A program made the position numbers and the translations under genes. The notes under the pieces are model-generated. The model searched no databases. It saw nothing but the letters and a program-made list of their open reading frames with translations, and was not told the DNA's origin. A stretch of 42,615 nucleotides of DNA, from contig NZ_SPQO01000038.1 in assembly GCF_004570325.1 (NCBI RefSeq), forward strand, positions 1-42,615, read 5' to 3'. The stretch's first letter is position 1, and each line of letters begins with the position of its first letter. Shown here piece by piece: positions 16,749 through 24,436 of this stretch. This DNA comes from Mycobacterium sp. PS03-16. GTDB lineage: Bacteria; Actinomycetota; Actinomycetes; Mycobacteriales; Mycobacteriaceae.

Positions 16749-17944
16749 CGCCGGAACCGCTCTACATCCTCGGCGCGGGCATGCATCCCTGGGGCAAATG
16801 GGGCAACGACTTCACCGAATACGGTGTGGTGGCCGCCCGTTCGGCCCTGGCCGAAGCCGGCCTGGACTGGCGCCAGATCCAGCTGGTCGCCGGTGCGGAC
16901 ACCATCCGCAACGGCTACCCGGGCTTCGTCGCCGGCGCCACCTTCGCTCAGAAGCTGGGGTGGAACGGCGTCCCGGTGTCGTCCTCCTATGCCGCATGCG
17001 CCAGCGGTTCGCAGGCCCTGCAGAGCGCCCGCGCCCAGATCCTGGCCGGCTTCTGCGACGTCGCGCTGGTGGTCGGCGCCGACACCACGCCCAAGGGATT
17101 CTTCGCGCCCGTCGGTGGCGAACGGCGCAACGATCCCGACTGGCAGCGTTTCCGTCTCATCGGCGCCACCAACCCGGTGTACTTCGCGCTGCTGGCTCGG
17201 CGCCGCATGGATCTCTACGGCGCCACGCTCGAGGATTTCGCGGCGGTCAAGGTCAAGAACGCCCGCCACGGGCTGGAGAACCCGAACGCCCGGTTCCGCA
17301 AGGAGACCTCCGTCGACGACGTGCTGGCCAGCCCCATGGTCGCCGACCCCCTCCGCTTGCTCGACATCTGCGCCACCTCCGACGGCGCCGCGGCACTGAT
17401 CGTGGCCAGTAAGCGCTTCGCCGAGAAGCACCTCGGATCGGTCGAAGGGGTGCCGTCGGTGCGGGCGATCAGCACCGTGACCCCGCGCTATCCCCAGCAC
17501 CTGCCCGAGCTGCCCGACATCGCCACCGATTCCACCGCGGTGGTGCCCGCACCCGAGCGGGTGTTCAAGGACCAGATTCTCGACGCCGCCTACGCCGAGG
17601 CCGGTATCGGACCCGAGGACCTGTCGGTCGCCGAGGTCTACGACCTGTCCACCGCGCTGGAACTCGACTGGTACGAACACCTCGGCCTGTGCGCCAAGGG
17701 TGAAGCCGAACAGCTCTTGCGCAGCGGCGCCACCACGATCGGCGGCCGGATCCCGGTGAACCCGTCCGGTGGACTCGCCTGCTTCGGTGAGGCGATTCCG
17801 GCCCAGGCCATCGCCCAGGTCTGCGAACTCACCTGGCAGCTCAAGGGACAGGCCACCGGACGTCAGGTCGAGGGCGCGAAGGTGGGCGTCACCGCGAACC
17901 AGGGCCTGTTCGGCCACGGCTCGTCGGTGATCGTCGCGCGGTAG
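16745..17944 (+). CDS. Lipid-transfer protein / SCP-x-like thiolase (Rv1627c-like)
   Basis: 399 residues of thiolase fold. YAACASG with Cys85 occupies the nucleophile position of thiolases. The C-terminal half has GPEDLSVAEVYDLSTALEL and NPSGGLACFGEAIPAQAIAQ, then ANQGLFGHGSSV. Proteins of this 'nonspecific lipid-transfer' group act on acyl-CoA side chains of sterols, either as thiolases or, in complex with DUF35 proteins, as retro-aldolases. The four-base overlap with the DUF35 gene and the shared KstR-type promoter place it in cholesterol or related steroid breakdown; the exact reaction is not settled by sequence. It converges on the liv operon with a long hairpin between them. Confidence 0.88.
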   Translation: MTPEPLYILGAGMHPWGKWGNDFTEYGVVAARSALAEAGLDWRQIQLVAGADTIRNGYPGFVAGATFAQKLGWNGVPVSSSYAACASGSQALQSARAQILAGFCDVALVVGADTTPKGFFAPVGGERRNDPDWQRFRLIGATNPVYFALLARRRMDLYGATLEDFAAVKVKNARHGLENPNARFRKETSVDDVLASPMVADPLRLLDICATSDGAAALIVASKRFAEKHLGSVEGVPSVRAISTVTPRYPQHLPELPDIATDSTAVVPAPERVFKDQILDAAYAEAGIGPEDLSVAEVYDLSTALELDWYEHLGLCAKGEAEQLLRSGATTIGGRIPVNPSGGLACFGEAIPAQAIAQVCELTWQLKGQATGRQVEGAKVGVTANQGLFGHGSSVIVAR

Positions 17945-17954
17945 CGTCCCGATG

Positions 17955-18016
17955 CGCCGACACTACGGTCGTTGACGGATTTCGGCGGATTTCGGTCATC
18001 TTCCGTAGTCTCGGCG
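17955..18016. terminator. Long-stem bidirectional terminator between the thiolase and livF
   Basis: CGCCGACACTACGG (17955-17968) pairs with CCGTAGTCTCGGCG (18003-18016), 13 of 14 positions. The 34-base loop contains a direct repeat of GGATTTCGG (17977-17985 and 17987-17995). It sits just past both convergent stop codons, so it could act on both strands. The large, repeat-bearing loop is unusual for a plain terminator. Confidence 0.5.
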
Positions 18017-18021
18017 AGCGC

Positions 18022-18768
18022 TCAGGCGACACCGAGGTACGCGGCGCGGATGCTGTCGTCGTGCAGCAGTTCCCGCGCATTGCCGGTGCGGGTCACCTCC
18101 CCGGTCTCGAGAATGTAGGCCCGGTCCGAGCGTGACAGCGCCTGCTGCGCGTTCTGCTCCACCAGCAGCACCGTGGTGCCCTGGGCGTTGATGTCGGCGA
18201 TGATCCGGAAGATCTGCGAGATCACCATCGGCGCCAGGCCCATCGACGGTTCGTCGAGCAGCAGCACCTTGGGTCGCGCCATCAGCGACCGCCCGATCGC
18301 CAGCATCTGCTGTTCCCCGCCGGACAGCGTGCCGCCCACCTGGCTGCGCCGCTCGGCGAGGCGCGGGAACGTCTCGAACACCCAGTCCAGCCGCTCGCGA
18401 TGTGCCGCCTTGGACTCGAATTTGCGCCCGTAGCAGCCCATCTCGAGATTCTCGGTCACGGTCATGCCGGGGAACACGCCCCGCCCCTCCGGCGCCTGGA
18501 TCAGCCCGTCGACCACCCGGCGGTGCGCCTTGACCCGCGAGATGTCCCGTCCGTCGAACCACACCGACCCGGACGTCAGCGGGCGCAGACCCGAGATCGC
18601 GCGCATCATCGTGGTCTTGCCGGCCCCGTTGGACCCCAGCAGGGTGACCAGTTCCCCCTCGTGCACCGTGAGCGACACCCCGTGCAGCGCCCGGATCCGG
18701 CCGTAGTGCACGACGACGTCCCTTACCTCCAGGAGCACCTTGCGGTCCGGCTCAGCCGATTTCGTCAT
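18022..18768 (-). CDS. livF: Branched-chain amino acid ABC transporter ATP-binding protein LivF
   Basis: 248 residues. Walker A is GSNGAGKTT, the ABC signature is LSGGEQQM, Walker B is VLLLDEPSMGL, and the switch residue follows in VLLVEQNAQQAL, as in LivF. It pairs with LivG to drive uptake of Leu/Ile/Val-type substrates. Its ATG lies 17 bases inside the end of livG, so the two are translationally coupled. It is the last gene of a five-gene leftward operon. Confidence 0.93.
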   Translation of the reverse strand: MTKSAEPDRKVLLEVRDVVVHYGRIRALHGVSLTVHEGELVTLLGSNGAGKTTMMRAISGLRPLTSGSVWFDGRDISRVKAHRRVVDGLIQAPEGRGVFPGMTVTENLEMGCYGRKFESKAAHRERLDWVFETFPRLAERRSQVGGTLSGGEQQMLAIGRSLMARPKVLLLDEPSMGLAPMVISQIFRIIADINAQGTTVLLVEQNAQQALSRSDRAYILETGEVTRTGNARELLHDDSIRAAYLGVA

Positions 18769-19579
18769 CGGGCACTCCCAGGTAGGCGGCGATGACCTTG
18801 GGGTCCTCGCGGATCTCGGTGGGCAGGCCGTCGGCGATCTTGCGACCGAACTCCAGCACCACGATCCGGTCGGTCACCCCCATCACCAACCGCATGTCGT
18901 GTTCGATGAGCAGCACCGTGTAGCCGTCGTCGCGGATCTTGCGGATCAACTCGATCAGCGCCGCCTTCTCGGCCGGGTTGAACCCTGCGGCCGGCTCGTC
19001 GAGGCAGAGCAGCTTCGGTTCGGTCGCCAGGGCGCGGGCGATCTCGAGGCGGCGCTGGTCGCCGTACGGCAGGTTCTTCGCCTTCTCCTCGCCGCGGTGG
19101 GCGATGCCCACGAAGTGCAGGAGGGCCGCTGATCTCTCGATCGCCGACTTCTCCTCGCGACGGTGCCGCGGCGTGCGGACCAGCGCGCCCGGTACCGACG
19201 TGTGGTGGCGGGCGTCGGTGCCCACCATCACGTTCTCCAGCGCCGTCATCTCCCCGAACAGCCGGATGTTCTGGAAGGTGCGCGCGATACCGCGCCGGGT
19301 GATCTCGTGGCGCTTGATTCGGCCCAGCGGGCGGCCGTCGAAGGTCACCGAGCCCGAGCTGGGCCGGTAGACGCCGGTGATCGCGTTGAAACAGGTGGTC
19401 TTGCCTGCGCCGTTCGGCCCGATCAGCCCGAGGATCTCGCCGCGGCGGATGCCGAAGGTCACCGCGTCGAGAGCGGTGAGCCCGCCGAACTTCACCGTCA
19501 AGTCGTGGGTCTGCAGCAGCGTCTCGCCCTCGGCGGCGTTGATGTCCCGGTGCACACCGGCCAGTTCCTCGATGCTCAC
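18752..19579 (-). CDS. livG: Branched-chain amino acid ABC transporter ATP-binding protein LivG
   Basis: 275 residues. Walker A is GPNGAGKTT, the signature region is LPYGDQRRLEIARAL (a YGDQ variant common in LivG), Walker B is LLCLDEPAAGFNP, and the switch His is in VLLIEHDMRLVM. A 15-20 residue N-terminal extension precedes the ABC core. The GTG start overlaps the livM stop by four bases (GTGA). Confidence 0.93.
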   Translation of the reverse strand: MSIEELAGVHRDINAAEGETLLQTHDLTVKFGGLTALDAVTFGIRRGEILGLIGPNGAGKTTCFNAITGVYRPSSGSVTFDGRPLGRIKRHEITRRGIARTFQNIRLFGEMTALENVMVGTDARHHTSVPGALVRTPRHRREEKSAIERSAALLHFVGIAHRGEEKAKNLPYGDQRRLEIARALATEPKLLCLDEPAAGFNPAEKAALIELIRKIRDDGYTVLLIEHDMRLVMGVTDRIVVLEFGRKIADGLPTEIREDPKVIAAYLGVPDDEIG

Positions 19580-20784
19580 CGCGTCACCTCCTCGCGCTCC
19601 CCGGGGGCCCGCCGCAGCATGTCACGCGCCGACTTGCCGTAGGCCAGCAGCTGCTGGCGCGCCGGGAACAGACCCTGCGGCCGGAAGATCATCAGCACCA
19701 CCAACGCCAACCCGAAGAACAGGTATTTCAGGTCGCCGAGGTTGACGCCGAGGAACTCGACGCCGAGCAGCCGGTTGGGCAGGTACACAATGATGAAGGC
19801 GCCGAAGACGACGCCGAGCTTGTTGCCCTGCCCGCCGAGCACCACCGCGCACAGGAACAGCATCGAGTTGATGATGTTGAACGTCGGTGGCGCCACGAAC
19901 TGCACCTGCCCGGCGTACAGCGCCCCCGACAGACCGCCGATCGCCGCGCCGATCACGAACGCCCACAGCTTGAACTTGAAGGTGTTGACGCCCATCACCT
20001 CCGCGGCGTCCTCGTCCTCGCGGACCGCCACCCAGGCCCGGCCGACCCGGCTGCGCTCGAGGTTGCCCACCAGCAGCAGGATGCCGACGATCAGCACCAG
20101 CCCCAGCCAGAACCACCAGGTGCCGTAGTTCGCGTCACCGGACGAGTTCGCGCTGGAGAACACCCCTTCGGGCAGCCGCTCACTCTCGCCGACCTTCGGG
20201 TACTCGACCTCGTTGAGGCCGCGCGGACCGTTGGTGATGTCGGACAGGTTGTCGGCGAGGAGCCGGATGATCTCGCCGAACCCCAGCGTCACGATCGCCA
20301 GATAGTCGCCGCGCAGCCGCAGCGTGGGTGTGCCCAGGATCAGGCCGGCCAGCGCGGTGACCGCCATCGCCAGCGGCACGCAGGACAGCCACGCCCAGTC
20401 GGTGCTGAAAAATCCGGTCGGGCCCACTTTGTTCCACGGGCTGCTGGGGCTGGTCAGCAGCGCGACCGTGTAGGCCCCGACGGCGTAGAACCCCACGTAG
20501 CCGAGGTCGAGCAGACCTGCTTGTCCCACAACGACGTTCAGGCCGATCGCGATGATCGCCACCATCGCGAACTGCGCCATGGTGCCGCCGAAGCTGATGC
20601 CGGGGGTATCGAGAAACGGCGGGGTGAACAGCGGCAGCGCGGCCAGTAATCCGAAGCCGAGGACGCCGAACAGCCACTTGACCGGCCGGCTCAGCCCGGC
20701 CCACCATTCCCGCAGCCCGTCGCCGGGCGCCAGGAGGTTGCGGCTCATCCGTGACGCGCCGTCGCGTCCGTGCTGATCGGTCAT
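19576..20784 (-). CDS. livM: Branched-chain amino acid ABC transporter permease LivM
   Basis: 402 residues from the ATG at 20784, which overlaps the livH stop by four bases (ATGA). A cytoplasmic head of about 35 residues precedes eight to ten hydrophobic segments. The LivM motif GLNVVVGQAGLLDLGYVGFYAVGAY is near residue 85, and the ATPase-coupling loop with VGRAWVAVREDEDAAEVMGVN is near residue 260. The frame is open upstream, but the overlap fixes the start. Confidence 0.92.
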   Translation of the reverse strand: MTDQHGRDGASRMSRNLLAPGDGLREWWAGLSRPVKWLFGVLGFGLLAALPLFTPPFLDTPGISFGGTMAQFAMVAIIAIGLNVVVGQAGLLDLGYVGFYAVGAYTVALLTSPSSPWNKVGPTGFFSTDWAWLSCVPLAMAVTALAGLILGTPTLRLRGDYLAIVTLGFGEIIRLLADNLSDITNGPRGLNEVEYPKVGESERLPEGVFSSANSSGDANYGTWWFWLGLVLIVGILLLVGNLERSRVGRAWVAVREDEDAAEVMGVNTFKFKLWAFVIGAAIGGLSGALYAGQVQFVAPPTFNIINSMLFLCAVVLGGQGNKLGVVFGAFIIVYLPNRLLGVEFLGVNLGDLKYLFFGLALVVLMIFRPQGLFPARQQLLAYGKSARDMLRRAPGEREEVTR

Positions 20785-21818
20785 ACCCGCGCCTTCCCGA
20801 GGCTCTCCCCGAGTATGCCGGTGGGGCGGATCAGCAGGACCAGCACCAGCAGCACGAACGCCACCACGTCGCGCCACTGGGTGCCGAACACCGCCTGCCC
20901 GTAGTTCTCCATCACCCCGAGGATCAGGCCGCCGAGCAGCGCGCCGCGCAGGTTGCCGATGCCGCCGAGCACCGCTGCGGAGAACGCCTTGATGCCCAGC
21001 AGGAACCCGCCGGAGTAGATGATCCCCTGCGGCACCTTGAGGATGTAGAGCAGCGCGGCGGCCCCGGCGAGCACGCCGCCGATCATGAACGTCAGCATGA
21101 TGACGCGCTCACGGGAGACCCCCATCAGCGTCGCGGTGCTCGGGTCCTGTGCGACGGCGCGGATGCCGCGCCCGAACTTGGTGCGATTGATCGCGATGTC
21201 GGTGAGCAACGCGAACACCAGCGCGGCCGCGATGATGACCAGCGTGACGTTGGAGACGGCGGCGCCGAAGATCTCGAACTGGGTCTTGGGCGCCACTAGG
21301 TTGATCGGCTGCTGGGCGTTGCTGCCGCCGTAGCCGTCGATGATCGACGGCAGGATGAAGTGCACGAATTCCTGCAGGACGAACGACATCCCGATGGCGG
21401 TGATCAGGAAGGTCAGCGGCCGGGCGCCGCGTCGGCGCAGCGGCCGGTACGCCACGAACTCCAGGCCCACCGCCGCACCGCCGGAGACCAGCATCGCGAA
21501 CAGCATCGCGATGCCCAGGTAGAGGACGGTCAGCGCAATGCCTTTGTTGTAGACGTTGCCCGACGGGGTGAACCCCAGGATGAAGTCGAGGCAGAAGTAG
21601 GCGCCGAACATCCCGAGCATGAATATCTCGGAATGGGCGAAGTTGATCAACCGCAGGACGCCGAACACCAGGGTGTAGCCGACGGCCACCAGCGCGTAGA
21701 TCGCCCCCCAGGACAGGCCGTCGATCGTCAACTGCCAGAAGCCGTCCCGCAGGCCGTCGATGTTGAAGTTGATGTTCGCGGCCAGACAGGCGGACTGGGC
21801 GACGCACTGATCGATCAT
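20781..21818 (-). CDS. livH: Branched-chain amino acid ABC transporter permease LivH
   Basis: 345 residues with about eight hydrophobic segments. It shows the LivH motif LSWGAIYALVAVGYTLVFGVLRLINFAHSEIFMLG near residue 40 and the coupling loop FGRGIRAVAQDPSTATLMGVS in the middle. The N-terminal 25 residues with two Cys (QCVAQSACLA) precede the first helix. It is the first gene after the terminator that follows the binding-protein gene. Confidence 0.92.
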   Translation of the reverse strand: MIDQCVAQSACLAANINFNIDGLRDGFWQLTIDGLSWGAIYALVAVGYTLVFGVLRLINFAHSEIFMLGMFGAYFCLDFILGFTPSGNVYNKGIALTVLYLGIAMLFAMLVSGGAAVGLEFVAYRPLRRRGARPLTFLITAIGMSFVLQEFVHFILPSIIDGYGGSNAQQPINLVAPKTQFEIFGAAVSNVTLVIIAAALVFALLTDIAINRTKFGRGIRAVAQDPSTATLMGVSRERVIMLTFMIGGVLAGAAALLYILKVPQGIIYSGGFLLGIKAFSAAVLGGIGNLRGALLGGLILGVMENYGQAVFGTQWRDVVAFVLLVLVLLIRPTGILGESLGKARV

Positions 21819-21857
21819 CCGGTGACGGGCTCCCTCGCGTGCAGCGATGCCTCGACC

Positions 21858-21895
21858 GAAACGCGTCCGAGCCGTGGCGGTCTCGGACGCGTTTC
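21858..21895 (-). terminator. Attenuating terminator between livK and livH
   Basis: GAAACGCGTCCGAG (21858-21871) and CTCGGACGCGTTTC (21882-21895) form a perfect 14-bp stem with a 10-base loop, directly after the binding-protein gene and 40 bases before livH. Partial termination would give more binding protein than permease, the usual ratio in such operons. Confidence 0.75.
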
Positions 21896-21906
21896 CGTCT
21901 CGGGGC

Positions 21907-23118
21907 TTACTGGACCTTGTACATCCAGATGAGCGTGCTGGTCAGCTCACCGTTGGGAGTCCACTGGTAGTTGCGGGCGACGCCCTGGCCGTTGTAGTTG
22001 CGGACGTAGTCCAGCAGTGCCTGGCGGGTGATGGCGCCGGAGTCGATGCCCTTGAGCAGGATGGTGCCCAGGTCGTAACCCTCGGTGCTGTAGGTGCCCG
22101 GCTCCTGACCGAACTTCTGGGTGTACTCCTCGGCGAACCCGCCGGTGGCCGGACCGCACGGGCAGGACAGCAGCGCGTCCTTGGCGGATTCCCCGGCCTG
22201 CTTGACGAATTCGGGGTCCTTGGTGCCGTCGGCGCTGACGAATGTCGCCTCGACGCCACCGTTCTTGAGCTGCTGCACGAACGGCGCCGCCTCGGCGTAG
22301 TAGCCGCTGAAGAACACCGACTGCGGTGCGACGCCCTTGATCTGCGTGACGGCGGCCGAGAAATCTTTGTCGCCCTTCTTCACCGAGATGTTGCATCCGG
22401 GATCGGCCGCCGGGCCGAGGGTTTCGCGCACCGTCTGCGCGAGACCCAGGCCGTAGTCGGTGCTGTCGTCGACCACGCACACCTTCTGGTTGCCCAGCGT
22501 GTTCTTCAGGTAGTTGGCGACCGACGGTCCCTGCACCCCGTCGTTGGCCAGGCCGCGGAAGAAGGTGCGCCAACCCCGTTCCGAGAGAGTCACATTCGTC
22601 GCGGACGCGGTGGTCGCCACCAGCCCGGCCTGGTTGAACACGTCGCCGGTGGCGTTGGTCTCACCGGAGAACGCCGGGCCCACCAGGCCGATGGTGTACT
22701 GGTCGTCGACGATCTGCGGCGCGATCGCCGACGCCTTCTGCGGATCGCCCTCGGTGTCGAAGGTCTTGAGCTGCACCTGGCAGCCCGGGTTGGCGGCGTT
22801 GTGCTTGTCCACCGCGAGCTGCACACCGTTCTTGATGTTGATGCCGAGCGCGGCGTCCGGGCCGTTGAGCGCTCCCGCCATCGCGATCGACAGGGGCGGG
22901 CACGTGGCCTTGCCGTCTCCGGCGGGGTCGGCGGGTGCGGCGCCCTCGGCGGCCTGCACCTCGGCGCCGTTCTCGTCGATCTGCACCTGTTCGACGATCT
23001 TCAGATCGGTCTGCGCCGCTTCTTCTTCGGGGGTGGACTGACTGCAGCCGGCAAGGCCGAGCGCCAGCAACCCCGCGCTGCTGAGGGCAAATGCGTTCCG
23101 TGCCATGCGACCGCGCAC
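21907..23118 (-). CDS. livK: Branched-chain amino acid-binding lipoprotein
   Basis: 403 residues of the periplasmic-binding-protein type I (ANF-receptor) fold. The N-terminus is a lipoprotein signal with lipobox LAGC (Cys25), so the mature protein is membrane-anchored outside the cell. A linker rich in Ala/Glu/Asp (26-65) precedes CPPLSIAMAGALNGPDAALG, where the ligand domain begins. Four or more Cys in the domain suggest disulfides. GTG 23118 is chosen over the in-frame ATG at 23106 because GGAGG lies six bases upstream of it. It is the first and probably most abundant product of the liv operon. Confidence 0.9.
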   Translation of the reverse strand: MRGRMARNAFALSSAGLLALGLAGCSQSTPEEEAAQTDLKIVEQVQIDENGAEVQAAEGAAPADPAGDGKATCPPLSIAMAGALNGPDAALGINIKNGVQLAVDKHNAANPGCQVQLKTFDTEGDPQKASAIAPQIVDDQYTIGLVGPAFSGETNATGDVFNQAGLVATTASATNVTLSERGWRTFFRGLANDGVQGPSVANYLKNTLGNQKVCVVDDSTDYGLGLAQTVRETLGPAADPGCNISVKKGDKDFSAAVTQIKGVAPQSVFFSGYYAEAAPFVQQLKNGGVEATFVSADGTKDPEFVKQAGESAKDALLSCPCGPATGGFAEEYTQKFGQEPGTYSTEGYDLGTILLKGIDSGAITRQALLDYVRNYNGQGVARNYQWTPNGELTSTLIWMYKVQ

Positions 23119-23172
23119 GTTTCACCTCCGGATGTGGGTTTCCATCGGCATCGGCTCCGCAGACCGCGAGAA

Positions 23173-23203
23173 GTCAGGGCGCTGACGCTTCCGGTAGAAG
23201 ATA
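23173..23203 (-). promoter_or_regulatory. Candidate livK promoter -10 and downstream dyad
   Basis: On the minus strand TATCTT (23198-23203) is a plausible -10 in a locally less GC-rich stretch, about 80 bases before livK. I see no good -35 at the normal spacing. Just downstream, GTCAG-GGCG-CTGAC (23173-23186) is a perfect 5-bp inverted repeat that may be an operator or leader hairpin. The rest of 23119-23303 shows nothing else. Confidence 0.3.
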
Positions 23204-23303
23204 ACCAACGCATGGCCGGAGTGCGTCATGTTGGGAAATGCTTGGCGCGCCGCGTCGGTCGGAACTCGACGAACGACGATTCCGAAACCTCGTGTTTACC
23301 TGT

Positions 23304-23318
23304 CCGCGGCGTCCGCGG
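23304..23318 (-). terminator. Short hairpin after pdtaR
   Basis: CCGCGG-CGT-CCGCGG abuts the pdtaR stop codon. The stem is only six G-C pairs with a three-base loop, so it is a weak terminator candidate. Confidence 0.35.
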
Positions 23319-23942
23319 CTACCCCGCGGTGCTGTCGCCCGTCGGAGTGTCCAGCGTCTCGAGCACCACCTCGGCGACCCGCTTCATCGTCGTCCGGCGG
23401 TCCATCGCGGCGCGCTGAATCCACTTGAACGCCTCGGGTTCGCTCATCCCCTGCTTGGCCTGCAGCAAACCCTTGGCGCGTTCGACGAGCTTGCGGGTCT
23501 CCAGCCGGTCCGACAGCGAGGCCACCTCGTCCTCGAGCGCGGTGATCTCGCTGAACCGACTGACGGCCACCTCGATGGCCGGAATCAGGTCGTTGACGTT
23601 GAACGGTTTGACCAGGTACGCCATCGCGCCGGCATCGCGGGCCCGCTCGACCAGTTCGCGCTGACTGAACGCGGTCAGGATGACGATCGGCGCGATTCGC
23701 TTGCCGGCGATCTCCGAGGCGGCGTCGATCCCGTCGCGGCGCGGCATCTTGACGTCCATGATCACCAGATCGGGCCGCAGGCTCTCGGCGAGTTCGACCG
23801 CCTCCTGACCGTCGCCCGCCTCACCGACGATCTCGTAGCCCTCGTCGCGCAGCATCTCGGCCAGGTCGAGCCGGATGAGTGCCTCGTCCTCGGCGATGAG
23901 GACCCGGCGCGGCGTAGGCGGGTCAGTGGGTGAGCCGGTCAT
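23319..23942 (-). CDS. pdtaR: Response regulator with ANTAR RNA-binding domain (Rv1626-like)
   Basis: 207 residues from the ATG at 23942. The receiver domain (about 12-130) has the acidic pair Glu18/Asp19, phospho-acceptor Asp63 in VIMDVKMPRRDG, Thr90 and Lys112. A coiled linker (ITALEDEVASLSDRLETRK) leads to a C-terminal ANTAR domain (about 138-195) with ERAKGLLQAKQGMSEPEAFKWIQRAAMDRR. ANTAR domains bind paired RNA hairpins and prevent transcription termination. In mycobacteria PdtaR is phosphorylated by the kinase PdtaS, which is encoded elsewhere. An open frame extends upstream, but MTGSPTDPP begins at the same point as Rv1626 as I remember it. Confidence 0.95.
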   Translation of the reverse strand: MTGSPTDPPTPRRVLIAEDEALIRLDLAEMLRDEGYEIVGEAGDGQEAVELAESLRPDLVIMDVKMPRRDGIDAASEIAGKRIAPIVILTAFSQRELVERARDAGAMAYLVKPFNVNDLIPAIEVAVSRFSEITALEDEVASLSDRLETRKLVERAKGLLQAKQGMSEPEAFKWIQRAAMDRRTTMKRVAEVVLETLDTPTGDSTAG

Positions 23943-24021
23943 GGACTCATTGTGGCGGTACGGCGGCCGATCAGCGACCGCGGGTCCATCCTCTATGGTG
24001 GGAGACCGCACCCCCGCGCTC

Positions 24022-24098
24022 GCCCCTGTAGCCCAACCGGCAGAGGCACACGACTCAAAATCGTGACAGTGTGAGTTCGAATCTCACCAGGGGCACCA
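24022..24098 (+). tRNA. tRNA-Leu (anticodon CAA), class I architecture
   Basis: The cloverleaf has acceptor GCCCCTG/CAGGGGC (7 bp), a D-arm with only a 3-bp GCC/GGC stem and GG in the loop, and anticodon stem CACGA/TCGTG with loop CTCAAAA (anticodon CAA at 24055-24057). A five-base variable loop ACAGT and a T-arm GTGAG-TTCGAAT-CTCAC follow. The discriminator is A and CCA is encoded (24096-24098). CAA reads the Leu codon UUG. Bacterial tRNA-Leu normally has a long variable arm, which is missing here. A -10-like TATGGT lies at 23994-23999. Confidence 0.88.
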
Positions 24099-24337
24099 CC
24101 ACGCGCGACGCGGTGGGGAACGCGATCACGCCCGCATCGGCAATCGCTCCGCCGGATCTCGATCAGCCACTGCACACACACCGCACTTCGGCGTCCGGCC
24201 GCGCGCAAATTATTTGCACTCTCAAATTGCTTCGTCGGCGCCATTTCTTGAAAGCTCAAATAAACCACTTCACCGCGGAAACAAATTTGCCGGGACGGCC
24301 GAGCGCGCGAGGGTGGCCGAATGTAATCTGCTGCGTC
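24099..24337. other. AT-enriched intergenic region upstream of the acyltransferase
   Basis: About 240 bases with no convincing gene. The stretch at about 24200-24295 is clearly less GC-rich than anything around it, with runs such as AAATTATTTGC and AAATAAACC. It contains TAATCT (24324-24329), a -10-like box eight bases before the short frame at 24338. No direct repeat of the tRNA 3' end and no integrase are visible, so I cannot show that this is an insertion site. Confidence 0.45.
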
Positions 24338-24436
24338 ATGAGAATCCGCCGTGGCGTTGCCCACAGCGCTTGGCTCCGATGGTCCGGGCGGTACGCCGCC
24401 GCCGTTGCGGACAGCGCCGCCGGTCCGTCCCTGTGA
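24338..24436 (+). CDS. Possible 32-residue leader peptide coupled to the acyltransferase
   Basis: ATG 24338 opens a 32-codon frame (MRIRRGVAHSAWLRW ... AAGPSL) that stops at 24434-24436. Its TGA overlaps the GTG at 24433 in the classic GTGA form, and TAATCT lies just upstream of the ATG. The peptide has a basic head and two Trp but no known family. It may only serve to deliver ribosomes to the acyltransferase start, or it may be chance. Confidence 0.3.
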   Translation: MRIRRGVAHSAWLRWSGRYAAAVADSAAGPSL

